Assembly (NCBI GenBank): GCA_030427295.1
Contig: JAUHWS010000006.1
Location: forward strand, 1 to 46,711
Source of the DNA: a bacterium
GTDB lineage: Bacteria; Patescibacteriota; Gracilibacteria; UM-FILTER-43-11
DNA: 46,711 bases
Direction of reading: 5' to 3'
Shown: positions 31,683 to 41,200 of the stretch, one piece after another
Layout: each line of letters starts with the position of its first letter
Position numbering within the stretch: position 1 is the stretch's first letter
Translations under genes and position numbers: made by a program
Notes under the pieces: model-generated
The model's input: the letters and a program-made list of their open reading frames with translations, nothing else
Databases searched by the model: none
Told to the model about the DNA's origin: nothing

Positions 31683-34166
31683 TTATTCAGCAGTGATGGT
31701 CTCTTGGTAAGAGCTGACATTATTTTTGTCGTCCGTCACCTCAAGATTGACCGTATAGGTGCCAGGAAATTCAAACGTGTGAGTCGGATTAGCACTGGTA
31801 CTCTGCACCCCGTCTCCATATTGCCACAACACCTCTGCTATTTTACCAGTCGAGCAGCCCGAGTCAAAACTCACTGTCAACGGGGTGGGTCCAGACAAAC
31901 GGCTTGAATTGAAACAAGCCTTCAGCGGAATTTCACGAACATTAATCGTCTTGGTGATGGTGTCGCTTTCATCATTATTCGTCACGACCTTCAAACGCAC
32001 CACATAGCTACCCACAGCCTCATATTTATGAGACACGGTGGCTCCCGTTGTGGTCTGCGGAGTACCATCTCCAAAGTCCCACACATAACTCACAATATTT
32101 CCCTCAAAGGTGCTCGAACCGGACCCATCAAAGTTCACCGTCAGCGGGGCGGGGCCATCTTCTGGGCTCGCTTGAATGACGGCTTGCACTCCCGGTTCTT
32201 CCACAATCACCGACAAACTAGTCGAGCTGCTTTGTCCTTCCGAATCGGTCACGTTCAATGTGGCTTCAAACTGGCCAGCCGTCTCAAAGGTATATTCAGC
32301 CGTGGCACCTTCCTCATCAGCGACATTGTCACCGTCAAAGTCCCATTCATAAGTGATGATATCGTCATCCGCATCCAAACTATCCGAACCGTCAAACGTT
32401 ACTTTAAAGGGCAGTACCCCGGTCAAAATAGGTTCCTCATCTTCCACCACCTCCGCGCTAGGAGTTGATTTGATCACTGATTCGGGCTCAGAAGAAACTG
32501 CTTTAGCCTGAATCTCAATCGTGGTCTCACCCACATTCCCCAGGTCATCTTCCACCTCCAAACGAACCGTGTAAGCGCCTGTTTTATCAAACACATGGGT
32601 CACACTTTGACCCGATTGCAGTTGTGAACCATCTCCAAAATCCCATTGATACTTAATTACATTTCCTTTTTGGCTAGAGGAGTCACTCGCATCAAATCGA
32701 ACCTGAAAAGGGATGGTGCCAGACAGTCCCGGACTGGTCTCCACCAAGGCAGAAACCAACGGCTGATCACTTGCGGTCACCTCGATGGTGCGTGTGTACC
32801 GTTCGGCATTGTTATTTTGATCCACCACTCGGAGTAGCACTTCATAGGTTCCAATTTGCTCAAAAGTATGTCTTGGACGGATGTTATCTGGCCCCTCCAA
32901 GTCAAACTGACCGTCCCCGTCAAAATCCCAGTCCAAACTGCTCACATTTCCTTCGGGGATGATGCTGGTGGCATCAAATTGAACCTCCAAGGGGGGAATG
33001 CCTGAGTTAGGAGTGGCATCAAAAAGGGCATCACCGATCACAATGATTTTGATATAGGGCTCTCTGAAGGTCTCTTCGCCCTGAATCTTCACTTGGAGTC
33101 CCACATTATACGTCCCTTTCAAATTGTACAAACGAGTGATTTCAGCATCCCGGACAGGTGTTTCAAATTCACCATTGCCATCCAAATCCCAATTCATGGA
33201 CTCGATGGTCAAGCCACTGTTTTGAAGATTTTGAGCCACGCTCGCTGCACTGAAGCGAATTTCGACAGGTGCTTCTAAATTAGTCAAATCCTCCGGTTCC
33301 ACCACCACAATTTCGGCAATCACCGACTCGGGAATGATCACAATACGATCGATATAGCTCGACAAAAAGACCCACAAAATCACTAAAACTACCAAAGCGC
33401 TCGAGCTCAAGACGCTCACGCGAGCATTGTGACGACGCTTATCTTTGTCTGTTTTTTGAGCGCTACCAAAACGAAAAATCCCCACGACCGCAATGACCAA
33501 GAAGAGGATGGAAAATAGGCCAAAAGTAAAGCCAACCACCCCTTGTAAAAAGGTCTTAATGCCGCCTGGATCTAGGCCAAGGGCTTGCATGATGGGATTC
33601 GAAGCGCCCGTACGTGAAATAGTCAACACCATCAAGACGACGAACAATATGAATAGCAGTACAAATCCTCCTGCACAACCCACCAAAAAGCGCCGTTTGG
33701 ATCCTGTCGTCTTTTCTTTTCCAATTTTTTGAGACACTTTCTTTCCTGCCGGACTCGCGGGCGTTGCCTTAGTATCAGAGGTGTTAAACGGAGGCCTCAC
33801 TGGCTCATTCAGTGGTTTAGTTTCAGGGCTTTTTTCAGGAGCTTGCCCCGAATTTGTCCCGTTCATCGTTGGGTTCGGTTCAGGTGAGGCGGGCGCCGGA
33901 GCCACTATATTTTGAGTCACTGGCTCAACGGGCTCTGGCTTTTTCATTTCCGATTGAACCGCTTCTGGCTTCGTCTGATCCACTCCTGGGGCCACACTTC
34001 CAGTGGCCTGCGTTTTAGGTTCAGGTGAAACAGGAGTGCTTTCTTCCGGCGTACTTGAAACTGGCTCAGTTCCCGGCTGATTGAGATTCACATTCTCCAT
34101 TTCAGGGTTCCTGGGCTTTTCAGAACTGGATTCAGAATTCTGATTTTGATCGTCAGTATCTGGCAT
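31683..34166 (-). CDS. membrane-anchored PKD-repeat surface protein with Pro-rich cytoplasmic tail
   Basis: This 827-residue protein begins with a 155-residue Pro/Glu/Ser/Thr-rich region without a signal peptide. Three membrane segments (about 160-184, 206-233 and 250-271) put the C terminus outside. The outer part holds about six PKD-like modules (WDLDGNGEF, WDFDGDGQFD, WDFGDGS, WDFDGDN, WDFGDGT, WQYGDG), several with DxDxDG loops that may bind calcium. PKD modules usually mediate adhesion or act as spacers. The tail is well placed to contact cytoplasmic partners. It has its own promoter, and a 30-residue membrane peptide follows. Confidence 0.88.
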   Translation of the reverse strand: MPDTDDQNQNSESSSEKPRNPEMENVNLNQPGTEPVSSTPEESTPVSPEPKTQATGSVAPGVDQTKPEAVQSEMKKPEPVEPVTQNIVAPAPASPEPNPTMNGTNSGQAPEKSPETKPLNEPVRPPFNTSDTKATPASPAGKKVSQKIGKEKTTGSKRRFLVGCAGGFVLLFILFVVLMVLTISRTGASNPIMQALGLDPGGIKTFLQGVVGFTFGLFSILFLVIAVVGIFRFGSAQKTDKDKRRHNARVSVLSSSALVVLVILWVFLSSYIDRIVIIPESVIAEIVVVEPEDLTNLEAPVEIRFSAASVAQNLQNSGLTIESMNWDLDGNGEFETPVRDAEITRLYNLKGTYNVGLQVKIQGEETFREPYIKIIVIGDALFDATPNSGIPPLEVQFDATSIIPEGNVSSLDWDFDGDGQFDLEGPDNIRPRHTFEQIGTYEVLLRVVDQNNNAERYTRTIEVTASDQPLVSALVETSPGLSGTIPFQVRFDASDSSSQKGNVIKYQWDFGDGSQLQSGQSVTHVFDKTGAYTVRLEVEDDLGNVGETTIEIQAKAVSSEPESVIKSTPSAEVVEDEEPILTGVLPFKVTFDGSDSLDADDDIITYEWDFDGDNVADEEGATAEYTFETAGQFEATLNVTDSEGQSSSTSLSVIVEEPGVQAVIQASPEDGPAPLTVNFDGSGSSTFEGNIVSYVWDFGDGTPQTTTGATVSHKYEAVGSYVVRLKVVTNNDESDTITKTINVREIPLKACFNSSRLSGPTPLTVSFDSGCSTGKIAEVLWQYGDGVQSTSANPTHTFEFPGTYTVNLEVTDDKNNVSSYQETITAE

Positions 34167-34193
34167 GTTTGTTTTTTTATTTTTATTACTCTC

Positions 34194-34223
34194 ATTTTAC
34201 CGGATTCTAGCCTTAAAAGTCAA
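34194..34223 (-). promoter_or_regulatory. promoter of the 827-residue PKD gene
   Basis: On the minus strand TTGACT and TAAAAT are separated by 18 bp, about 28 nt before the ATG. Iteron copy C starts about 30 bp upstream of the -35. Confidence 0.7.
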
Positions 34224-34255
34224 TCTGACCCCGACCGATGATTTTGCGAAATGAA

Positions 34256-34499
34256 AAGTATATACTCACCCTCTCTCCATCTATATACTCATCCTCTTCA
34301 AAATGCTGAGGTTCATCTCAGTACCTTTTTCAACAAGCGATTAGCGAATAGCGACTAGCGATTAGCTGAAATAGATCTTAGAATAGAGCTAAACGCTATA
34401 TACTGACCGCTACACGCTCAAAAAATCAACTCGTAATTAGTCACTCGTAATTCGTAATTAAAACGAAAGTATATACCTACCTCAACCCAAAGTATATAC
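34256..34499 (+). repeat. iteron-flanked intergenic element, copy C
   Basis: Sites at 34256 and 34279 and at 34467 and 34490 are each 23 bp apart, with the standard interior (AAATGCTGAGGTTCATCTCA, AGCGATTAGCT, AGATCTTAGAATAGAGC, GCTACACGCTC, TCGTAATTAGTCACTCG). It lacks the ACGTAGTAC and CGCACCT modules seen upstream of A, B, D and E, which sets the core boundary at the outer sites. It lies between divergent PKD and PHP genes. Confidence 0.88.
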
Positions 34500-34582
34500 C
34501 TAAGTATACATTAAAGGCTAGTCGCTGACCACTACCCGCTAATCGCTATAAAATGCTATACTCAACTTATAAAAAACATAAA

Positions 34583-35407
34583 ATGCTCATCGACTACCAC
34601 TTACACAATCACTTCTCTCCTGATTCTGAAGCAGACACCCGAAAAATGGTGGCCCGTGCCATCGAAATGGGCATGCACGAAATCTGCTTCACCAATCACG
34701 TGGAAACCCACGATAAGCAAACGGGTAAAGCTGTTTTTGATCCCAAAGAGGCTAGGGAGCGTTTTAAGGCGATCAAGCAAGAGCTAGATGAGGTCCAAGC
34801 TGAATTTCCTCAGGTCCGAATCAAGTTTGGTGCGGAGCTCGAGTACGTTCCTGAACACATGGAGGCACTAGCTCAATTTGTTGCAGACACCCCTTTCGAT
34901 TTCATCCTGGGATCAGTCCACATTGTTCAAAGCGTCATCATTGCGTCCCATAAATTCGCCCATCAGCTCTACCAAAAAGTGGGCGAAGAAACAGCCTACC
35001 TAGCTTACTTTGAACTCCTTCAAAAAATGGTGGCGTGGGGGCATTTTGATGCAGTGTCTCATTTTGACATCAATAAAAAGGCTGGTGTTCAATTTTATGG
35101 CCCTTTTCAGCCCGAAAAATATAAAGATCAGATCCGTCTCATTCTCTACGCCATGAAGGAAAAGGAGATTGGACTGGAGCTCAATACCAAGTGCATCAAC
35201 AATAGGTGTCACGAAATTTTCCCTCATCCTACGATTCTAAAATGGGCCTTAGAAATAGGTATTAAGCACTTCACTCTCAGTTCGGATGCACATAAGATTG
35301 AAGATGTCAGTCAACACATTCAGTATGCCTTTGATTTGGCGAAGGAGCTCGGTATTCCCTCATTGAGCACCTATGAAAAGCGGGTGCCCGAACCGCACGG
35401 TATCTAA
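34583..35407 (+). CDS. PHP-domain phosphatase (histidinol-phosphatase-like)
   Basis: The 274-residue protein has a PHP metal site: HLHNHFSPDSE at the N terminus, then CFTNHVE, GAELEYVPEH, ILGSVHIV, SHFDINKK and SSDAHKIED. This matches HisJ-type histidinol-phosphate phosphatases. No other histidine gene is present here, so another phosphoester substrate is possible. The start at MLIDYHLH keeps the family N terminus; an ATG ten codons earlier adds a poorly fitting KKHK leader. It is convergent with the PKD operon. Confidence 0.85.
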   Translation: MLIDYHLHNHFSPDSEADTRKMVARAIEMGMHEICFTNHVETHDKQTGKAVFDPKEARERFKAIKQELDEVQAEFPQVRIKFGAELEYVPEHMEALAQFVADTPFDFILGSVHIVQSVIIASHKFAHQLYQKVGEETAYLAYFELLQKMVAWGHFDAVSHFDINKKAGVQFYGPFQPEKYKDQIRLILYAMKEKEIGLELNTKCINNRCHEIFPHPTILKWALEIGIKHFTLSSDAHKIEDVSQHIQYAFDLAKELGIPSLSTYEKRVPEPHGI

Positions 35408-35488
35408 ATATACAAATTTAGTGAAAAAGGAAAGCGTATAAAGTCAAATCAATTAAACACCGAGGCTTTTATTTTTTGTTTGTTTTTT

Positions 35489-35597
35489 CTTTTTGTTCAT
35501 TTTTGACGCCAAAAACGAACCAAAAAGCGCTGGGGAGAACACGAAGCGGGCTCAACACTTCTCCTTTTCTCATCATTTTAACCACACGTTTCTCCCC
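35489..35597. repeat. nested palindrome CTTTTTGTTC/GAAC..AAAAAG and GGGGAGAA/TCTCCCC
   Basis: CTTTTTGTTCATTTTTGACG and CCAAAAACGAACCAAAAAG form a long hairpin, and GGGGAGAA at 35532 pairs with TTTCTCCCC near 35590. It lies between the convergent PHP and 798-residue PKD genes and could act as a terminator on either strand. The rest of the 340-bp gap holds degenerate ATTCGTAAA/ATCCGTAAA words and no gene. Confidence 0.6.
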
Positions 35598-35747
35598 AGA
35601 CCCCTGAATTTCCGAGAAATCAACGGATAATTAGGCTTTTAACCAAAAACTTTCTTAAAATAATTAAAATTCCATTTATAAAAAATCCGGGGCTATTCGA
35701 AAACCATTCGTAAAACAATCCGTAAAGCCATTCGTTTAACCATCCGA

Positions 35748-38144
35748 TTAACTTTTTTTCAACCAATCAGGCACGGGGCCATCGGATTGGCTCAGGTCTT
35801 CACTCGGTCCATCCGCAGGCTTGTCAGAAAAGTCAGCCGTGGGGGCAGGAGGAGTGCTCGAAGCTGGATTGCCTGTTGCAGGTGCAGCTGAAGCAGGAGA
35901 TTCAGGTGGCTTTTGCTCGTTTGGTTTTTTAGGTTCAGTCGAATTCGGCCTTTTTTCTGTTGGAGTCGGTTCTGGTTTCTTTTCTTCAACCACCTCACCT
36001 TCAATCACTTCATTTTTTGGCTCGGTTGGCTTTTGACCTTGGGATTTTAGCCAATCTGGCACCGGACCATTCGATTCCGGCTCAGGAATGGGCTCAGTCG
36101 GGGCTACTGGCTTTTCTTTTTGAGCTTCAATTGGCTTTTCAGGAGCTTTTGGCTTTTCCTCTTCAGCAGGTTTTGGAACCGGTTCAGGCTGGGGAGCTTC
36201 TTCTTTTTTCTGGGTGGGTTGATATGGAGGAATTTTACCCCCTGTCACCCCTGCTTCAGGACCCATTGGCATGTCTTCATCCATCTCATCATTCAATCCC
36301 AAAATTCCCAATAGTTTGATTTTGAGCTCATCGATCAATTCTTCAAACACCAAGTCCGGATTCTTGATTTTCAAGCCAATGAGGGTTCCTCCCACAATCA
36401 AAAGCAGCAGCAACAAAATGCCTAAAATAATATACAGAATGATTTTAGCAATCCGGCCAATCAATGATCCTGACTCACCATTTGTATCTCCCGTTTGATT
36501 TTCAATCACTTCTTCACCGCTCGTGTTCTGACCCACTTCAATGTCTGTGGTTTGGGTGCTTTCTTCACCAGCCGAGTCGGTCACGGTCAAGGTCACCACA
36601 TAGGTTCCTGCTTCCAAATAAGTATAACTAGGATCCTCAAGGGTGATTTGGTCCTCTTGGGCCAGATAATTTTCTTCATCAGGATCCCCAAAACTCCATC
36701 GATAAATCAACGCTTGGCTGTCCAGTTCCGCCGAAACAGTAGAATTATTGATGAAGCCCACCGTATTGCCTTCCACCTGATAGTCAAAAGCAGCATTCGT
36801 GATTGCAATGTCATTCACCTGAATTTCTTTGCTGAAACTAGCGGCATTGGCATTTTCATCCATCACGAGGACAGAAGCTTGCTTGATACCGGGGTTGTCG
36901 TAAATGTAAGTCACTTGATTGTCTCCTTCGATGATCTGGTCCACCTCTCCATCTCCATCAAAATCCCAATCAAACGTGTAGCTCTCCAACGATTGAGTGA
37001 GTCCCTCTACCGAAAAACTGATCAAATCACCCCGTTGTACGGAATCTTTGTCAGATTCTAAACGAATGGCGGTGGAACCGCCTTCGGCAGGGGCCACTTC
37101 CGGCCGCTCGGTAAAAATCACCTCGCGTTGAATCTTGCTCCCCACACCACCTGTCCCCACCGCAATCAATTGAGCAATGATCTGCTCGTCAGATTTTTCA
37201 TACTCAGTCACCCACACGCCACCGGTTTCAAATGAGGGATCATTCAAATTATCAATGTCATTGGCAGGATCACCATCGGCATCAGAATCCACCAAAATAT
37301 TTTTGTCGATGCGATATTCTAAAATTTCCCCCTCACTCCGACGGCTATAAAAGGCCACCGTGTCTTTCTCATCATAAACATAAATATTGTTATCCGTTGA
37401 ATCTGTAGCAGGAAGGGTATCTAGTACTGCAATTGGGTCACCTGTCCCCGAGGTTTCAGGAGCAAATTCAATATTGACTTGTTCCGACGCCTTGCTTCCT
37501 GAAGCGGTAACAATAGTGATCAAGGCTGCAATCTGGTTTGATTCCTCTTGGCTGTAGGTCGTGTCCCAAATACCTCCTAACAAATAGGCGCTACTGGCAG
37601 AATTATCCACATCGTCGTCAGGGATACCATTGCCATCCGAATCTTCATAAATATTACGGTCGATTCGGTATTCCAAAACGTCTGGTCGGGGGTTGATGGC
37701 AAACGCCACCCGTCCGTCACTGCCTAAAATTTTCACGGTATTATTGGCATCCATGGCCGGCAAGGTTGAAAAATCAACCGCCAAGGGCACATCAAACACC
37801 CCCTCCGAACTTCCCGAGTTGGGTTTGGAATACCGTCCTCCCGCCATGACACTCACCGTGGTGTTTTTGATATTTCCCACGCCATCATCAATCGCTAAAT
37901 TCACAATGTATTCGCCTTGTAGATCAAAGCTATAGCTAAAAATCGCATTTGATTGAGTGTCAACAATCGCTCCATCCTTGGTCACGACCCACTTATAATC
38001 CGCTCCTGGCTCAACATCCTCAGCCTCAAGCGTGACGAGTCCCCCCAGAGGCACTTCCATTTTTCCGCTGGCTTCAGCAGACGAGACCCAGCTCATCATA
38101 CTGATGAGAAGAAAAGCCGATAATGTGAGAAATTTTTTAAGCAT
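35748..38144 (-). CDS. PKD surface protein with C-terminal anchor and Pro-rich cytoplasmic tail
   Basis: This 798-residue protein has a signal peptide (MLKKFLTLSAFLLISMMSWV..AEA). Outside it carries PKD-like modules (YKWVVTKDG, DWDFDGDGEVD, RWSFGDP) and two related EYRIDRNIYEDSDGNG-type domains (residues about 125-340). One membrane segment near 560-585 is followed by a cytoplasmic tail of about 210 residues, rich in Pro, Glu and Lys. The tail carries GPVPDWLK twice, once at the extreme C terminus. The orientation is opposite to that of the 827-residue protein, yet both place a Pro-rich tail inside. It is the last gene of the pilin-PKD operon. Confidence 0.87.
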   Translation of the reverse strand: MLKKFLTLSAFLLISMMSWVSSAEASGKMEVPLGGLVTLEAEDVEPGADYKWVVTKDGAIVDTQSNAIFSYSFDLQGEYIVNLAIDDGVGNIKNTTVSVMAGGRYSKPNSGSSEGVFDVPLAVDFSTLPAMDANNTVKILGSDGRVAFAINPRPDVLEYRIDRNIYEDSDGNGIPDDDVDNSASSAYLLGGIWDTTYSQEESNQIAALITIVTASGSKASEQVNIEFAPETSGTGDPIAVLDTLPATDSTDNNIYVYDEKDTVAFYSRRSEGEILEYRIDKNILVDSDADGDPANDIDNLNDPSFETGGVWVTEYEKSDEQIIAQLIAVGTGGVGSKIQREVIFTERPEVAPAEGGSTAIRLESDKDSVQRGDLISFSVEGLTQSLESYTFDWDFDGDGEVDQIIEGDNQVTYIYDNPGIKQASVLVMDENANAASFSKEIQVNDIAITNAAFDYQVEGNTVGFINNSTVSAELDSQALIYRWSFGDPDEENYLAQEDQITLEDPSYTYLEAGTYVVTLTVTDSAGEESTQTTDIEVGQNTSGEEVIENQTGDTNGESGSLIGRIAKIILYIILGILLLLLLIVGGTLIGLKIKNPDLVFEELIDELKIKLLGILGLNDEMDEDMPMGPEAGVTGGKIPPYQPTQKKEEAPQPEPVPKPAEEEKPKAPEKPIEAQKEKPVAPTEPIPEPESNGPVPDWLKSQGQKPTEPKNEVIEGEVVEEKKPEPTPTEKRPNSTEPKKPNEQKPPESPASAAPATGNPASSTPPAPTADFSDKPADGPSEDLSQSDGPVPDWLKKS

Positions 38145-38208
38145 ATTTTTTTAGCTAGTCACTCCTGGAGACCCAACTCGTAATTTGTAATTCGTAATTA
38201 ATAATTAA

Positions 38209-41200
38209 CTATTGGACATTAATGATGACTTCTTCTTTGATATCGCCATAAAAGGTGTCTGTGGCTGTGATGCGAATGCGATTGGCTCCTGGATCGATGG
38301 CTGTGAAAACGGTCTGAGCTTTCGAATCGATCGCATCAATCGGAGTGGGACTAAAACTTCCGGTCCCTTCCAAAAGCTCAAAGAAGACTGAACCGGTATA
38401 AGTCGAATTGTCCGCGTTTAAAATTTGAGCGGTGATATCCGCCGTTCCACCCGGACGAAGTTGAATCGGCGAAACAGAAACATTCAGCAAAGTGATTGGC
38501 TGATTGGGCGCTCGCAGTGCAATCGTTCGAGCGGTGTTTCGCTCTCGATCGGCAGAACTCAAATTCAAGTCAATGTCACGAACAGCGACACCTTCATTTC
38601 CCAAACTGTCTTTCGTGGTCAATTTAGCTCGGTACAGCTTTGTTTCAGGGTAAGTGAAGGAAGGATTGATTTCCGTCGATTCCACATCATCATCCGTGGT
38701 CCCATTCCCGTCGGCATCTTCTTGGACATCAAAATCCCATTCATAACGGAGGGTTTTATCTTCTAGATCTCCATCCACCGCCGAATTACTTGCGTCAAAG
38801 TCAACGGTATTCCCTTCAATCGAATAAATATAACTGGCTTGAGGATAGGCGTTGGTCGATTCCACAAAAACCGTTTCAGTCACCGATGAGGAAAGACCTC
38901 GGTGGGTCACTCTCAGGCGAACCTCATACTCTCCCGGCGTATTGAACTGTCGGCTTACCTGCGGTCCGCTGCTGGTGTCATCAAAGGCGCCGTCTCCATC
39001 AAAATCCCACTGAAAGGCCGAATTGGGAAGTTCATCCCCCTGAGGATCATACGAATCAGACACAAAGGTGATGGAATCTCCCACAGAAATCGTGGTTTTA
39101 TCCGCTGTGAACGCCGCGACAGGCGATAGGTTCGGTCCATTGGTAGCCTCCACATAACTCACCTCACCAAATCGCTCAGTAGTGTTAAACGTACCATTGT
39201 CATTATCGATGACTTCGGCCACAAAGAAGAAACGATTCTCAAGTCCCGTCTCACCTTGAGCAGTCACCACCATATCGGTTTCCGGTTCTGACGTTGAATG
39301 GAGTCCTAAACGTTCATTTGAGGCCCCTTCCGGATAGTACCACCAACGGTATTTTTTTACTTGCCCGTCGGGATCCATGGCTCCCACAATCTTCAAATTC
39401 ACTTTGGTTGGGGTCACCAACCCTCGATCGCCCTCATCTTGAATCACGAAATCCGTGATAGTGGGGGATTGATTGATGACTTTAAAGTAGAGCACATCCT
39501 CATTACTGATCTTTCCACTGACATCGTCTCGAACGGTCAAGGTGACGGTTTCACATTGGTTTTCGGGGGTAAGCTCATTAAAACGCTTGGTGAACTGTTT
39601 AGTGGTATTGTTGGTGCCATCCGAAAATTCCCAATTGTAGCTCAATAGTCGACTAGACCCATCCCGATTCACCGAGTTTTCTGCTGTCAGCACCACATTT
39701 TCTGCCCGGCTGACAAAATAGCCACTCTTCCCCTCTCCACACAAATCTTCAGTCAATTCCGGACTACGGCCTCCCACCGTGGCTTCCGCCAAGGCAATGG
39801 GATTGTCTCCCTCGGCTACCAAAACAAAAGCACTCACCTGGTTGCTGTTGTCATCTCGGTCAAAAAAGTTGAGGGTCACTTCATATTTTCCTTCTTCTTG
39901 ATAGGTGTGAGTCACACTACTTTCCTCCGTGCTTGCTGTTTCTCCATCTCCAAATTCCCACAGATAAGCCACGGCATTCGAATTCGCGGCTGAGAAGGTC
40001 ACGGGTTGACCCAATTGAACCGCTTTTTTATCGATTTCAATTTCACTTGCCAACACCGACTCTACCTCCACATTCTTTTTGATTTGATGGGTTTTTCCAA
40101 AGGCATCTGTCACTTGCAAGGTGGCTTCAAAAATACCGGTTCGTCGGTAGGTGTGAGGGGCCAACAAATCCGAGCTATTGGTCACTTCAAATTGTCCATC
40201 GCCATCAAAATCCCACGAGTAAGTGATTTCATCGCCTTGATCCGGATCGTAACTATTCGACGCATCAAACTCAATCAAATTCGGCTGGTTTGGACTTGGC
40301 GCCTCGTAGGTAAAATTCGCCACCGGTTCGCGGGATTCCACCGTCAATTCTTCAGTGGTTTTATCTTGAGCCCCCAAGGTATCGGTAATGGTCAATTCCA
40401 CATCATAAGTCCCAGGACTCTCAAATTGATGCGTGAAATTCTCATTCGTGCTGGTAGCTACCACTTGATTGTCAGCATCTAAAATTTGCCAACTGTAGGC
40501 AGTGATAATCCCATCGTCACTGCGGCTTTCGATGCCGCTAAATTTATATTCCGTGTTCACATCCCCCCCCGTTTCTGGATCGACCTCAATTTGAGCCGCC
40601 AGAGGTTTGACGACAATTTTCACCACCCGCCGATCAATCACATCTTGATCGTCAGTGACCCGCAAGGTCACAAAGTATTCCCCTTGTTCTGCATAGCTGT
40701 GGGTCACCGGTACGTCTGAACTGCGTGTGTCACTAAAGCCATCGCCATAAAACCATTCATATTGTTTGATATTTCTACCTTGAGCAGGCACGGTAATTGA
40801 GGGGTCAAAAGTGATCCCTGTATTGGCTTCTTCCAAAGTCACATTGAAGAAATCCGTCGTTTCGGATCCATTCACTCTAAAAGCAATGCGAGTTGCCGGA
40901 GGATTGGCTCGAATCAAGACCGTTGACACCCCATCCATGGCCATTTTGTAGCCTGCATCATCTTTATTGCTCGTGCTCACTTGCAATTTAACAGTATAGG
41001 TATTGGGCTCTGTAAACTCATAGGTCGCAAATGGCTCATTGCTAAAATTATCCGATTGACCATTCGGCTGAAGAATGGACCACGTGTAATCCGCAATGGT
41101 TCCTCCCGTGGGATCACTGGATGACAGTCCATCAAAGGTCACGGTAAACGGCACATTGCCCTCGCCTGGAACCGCTGTGATTTGAGAACGAACGACGGGG

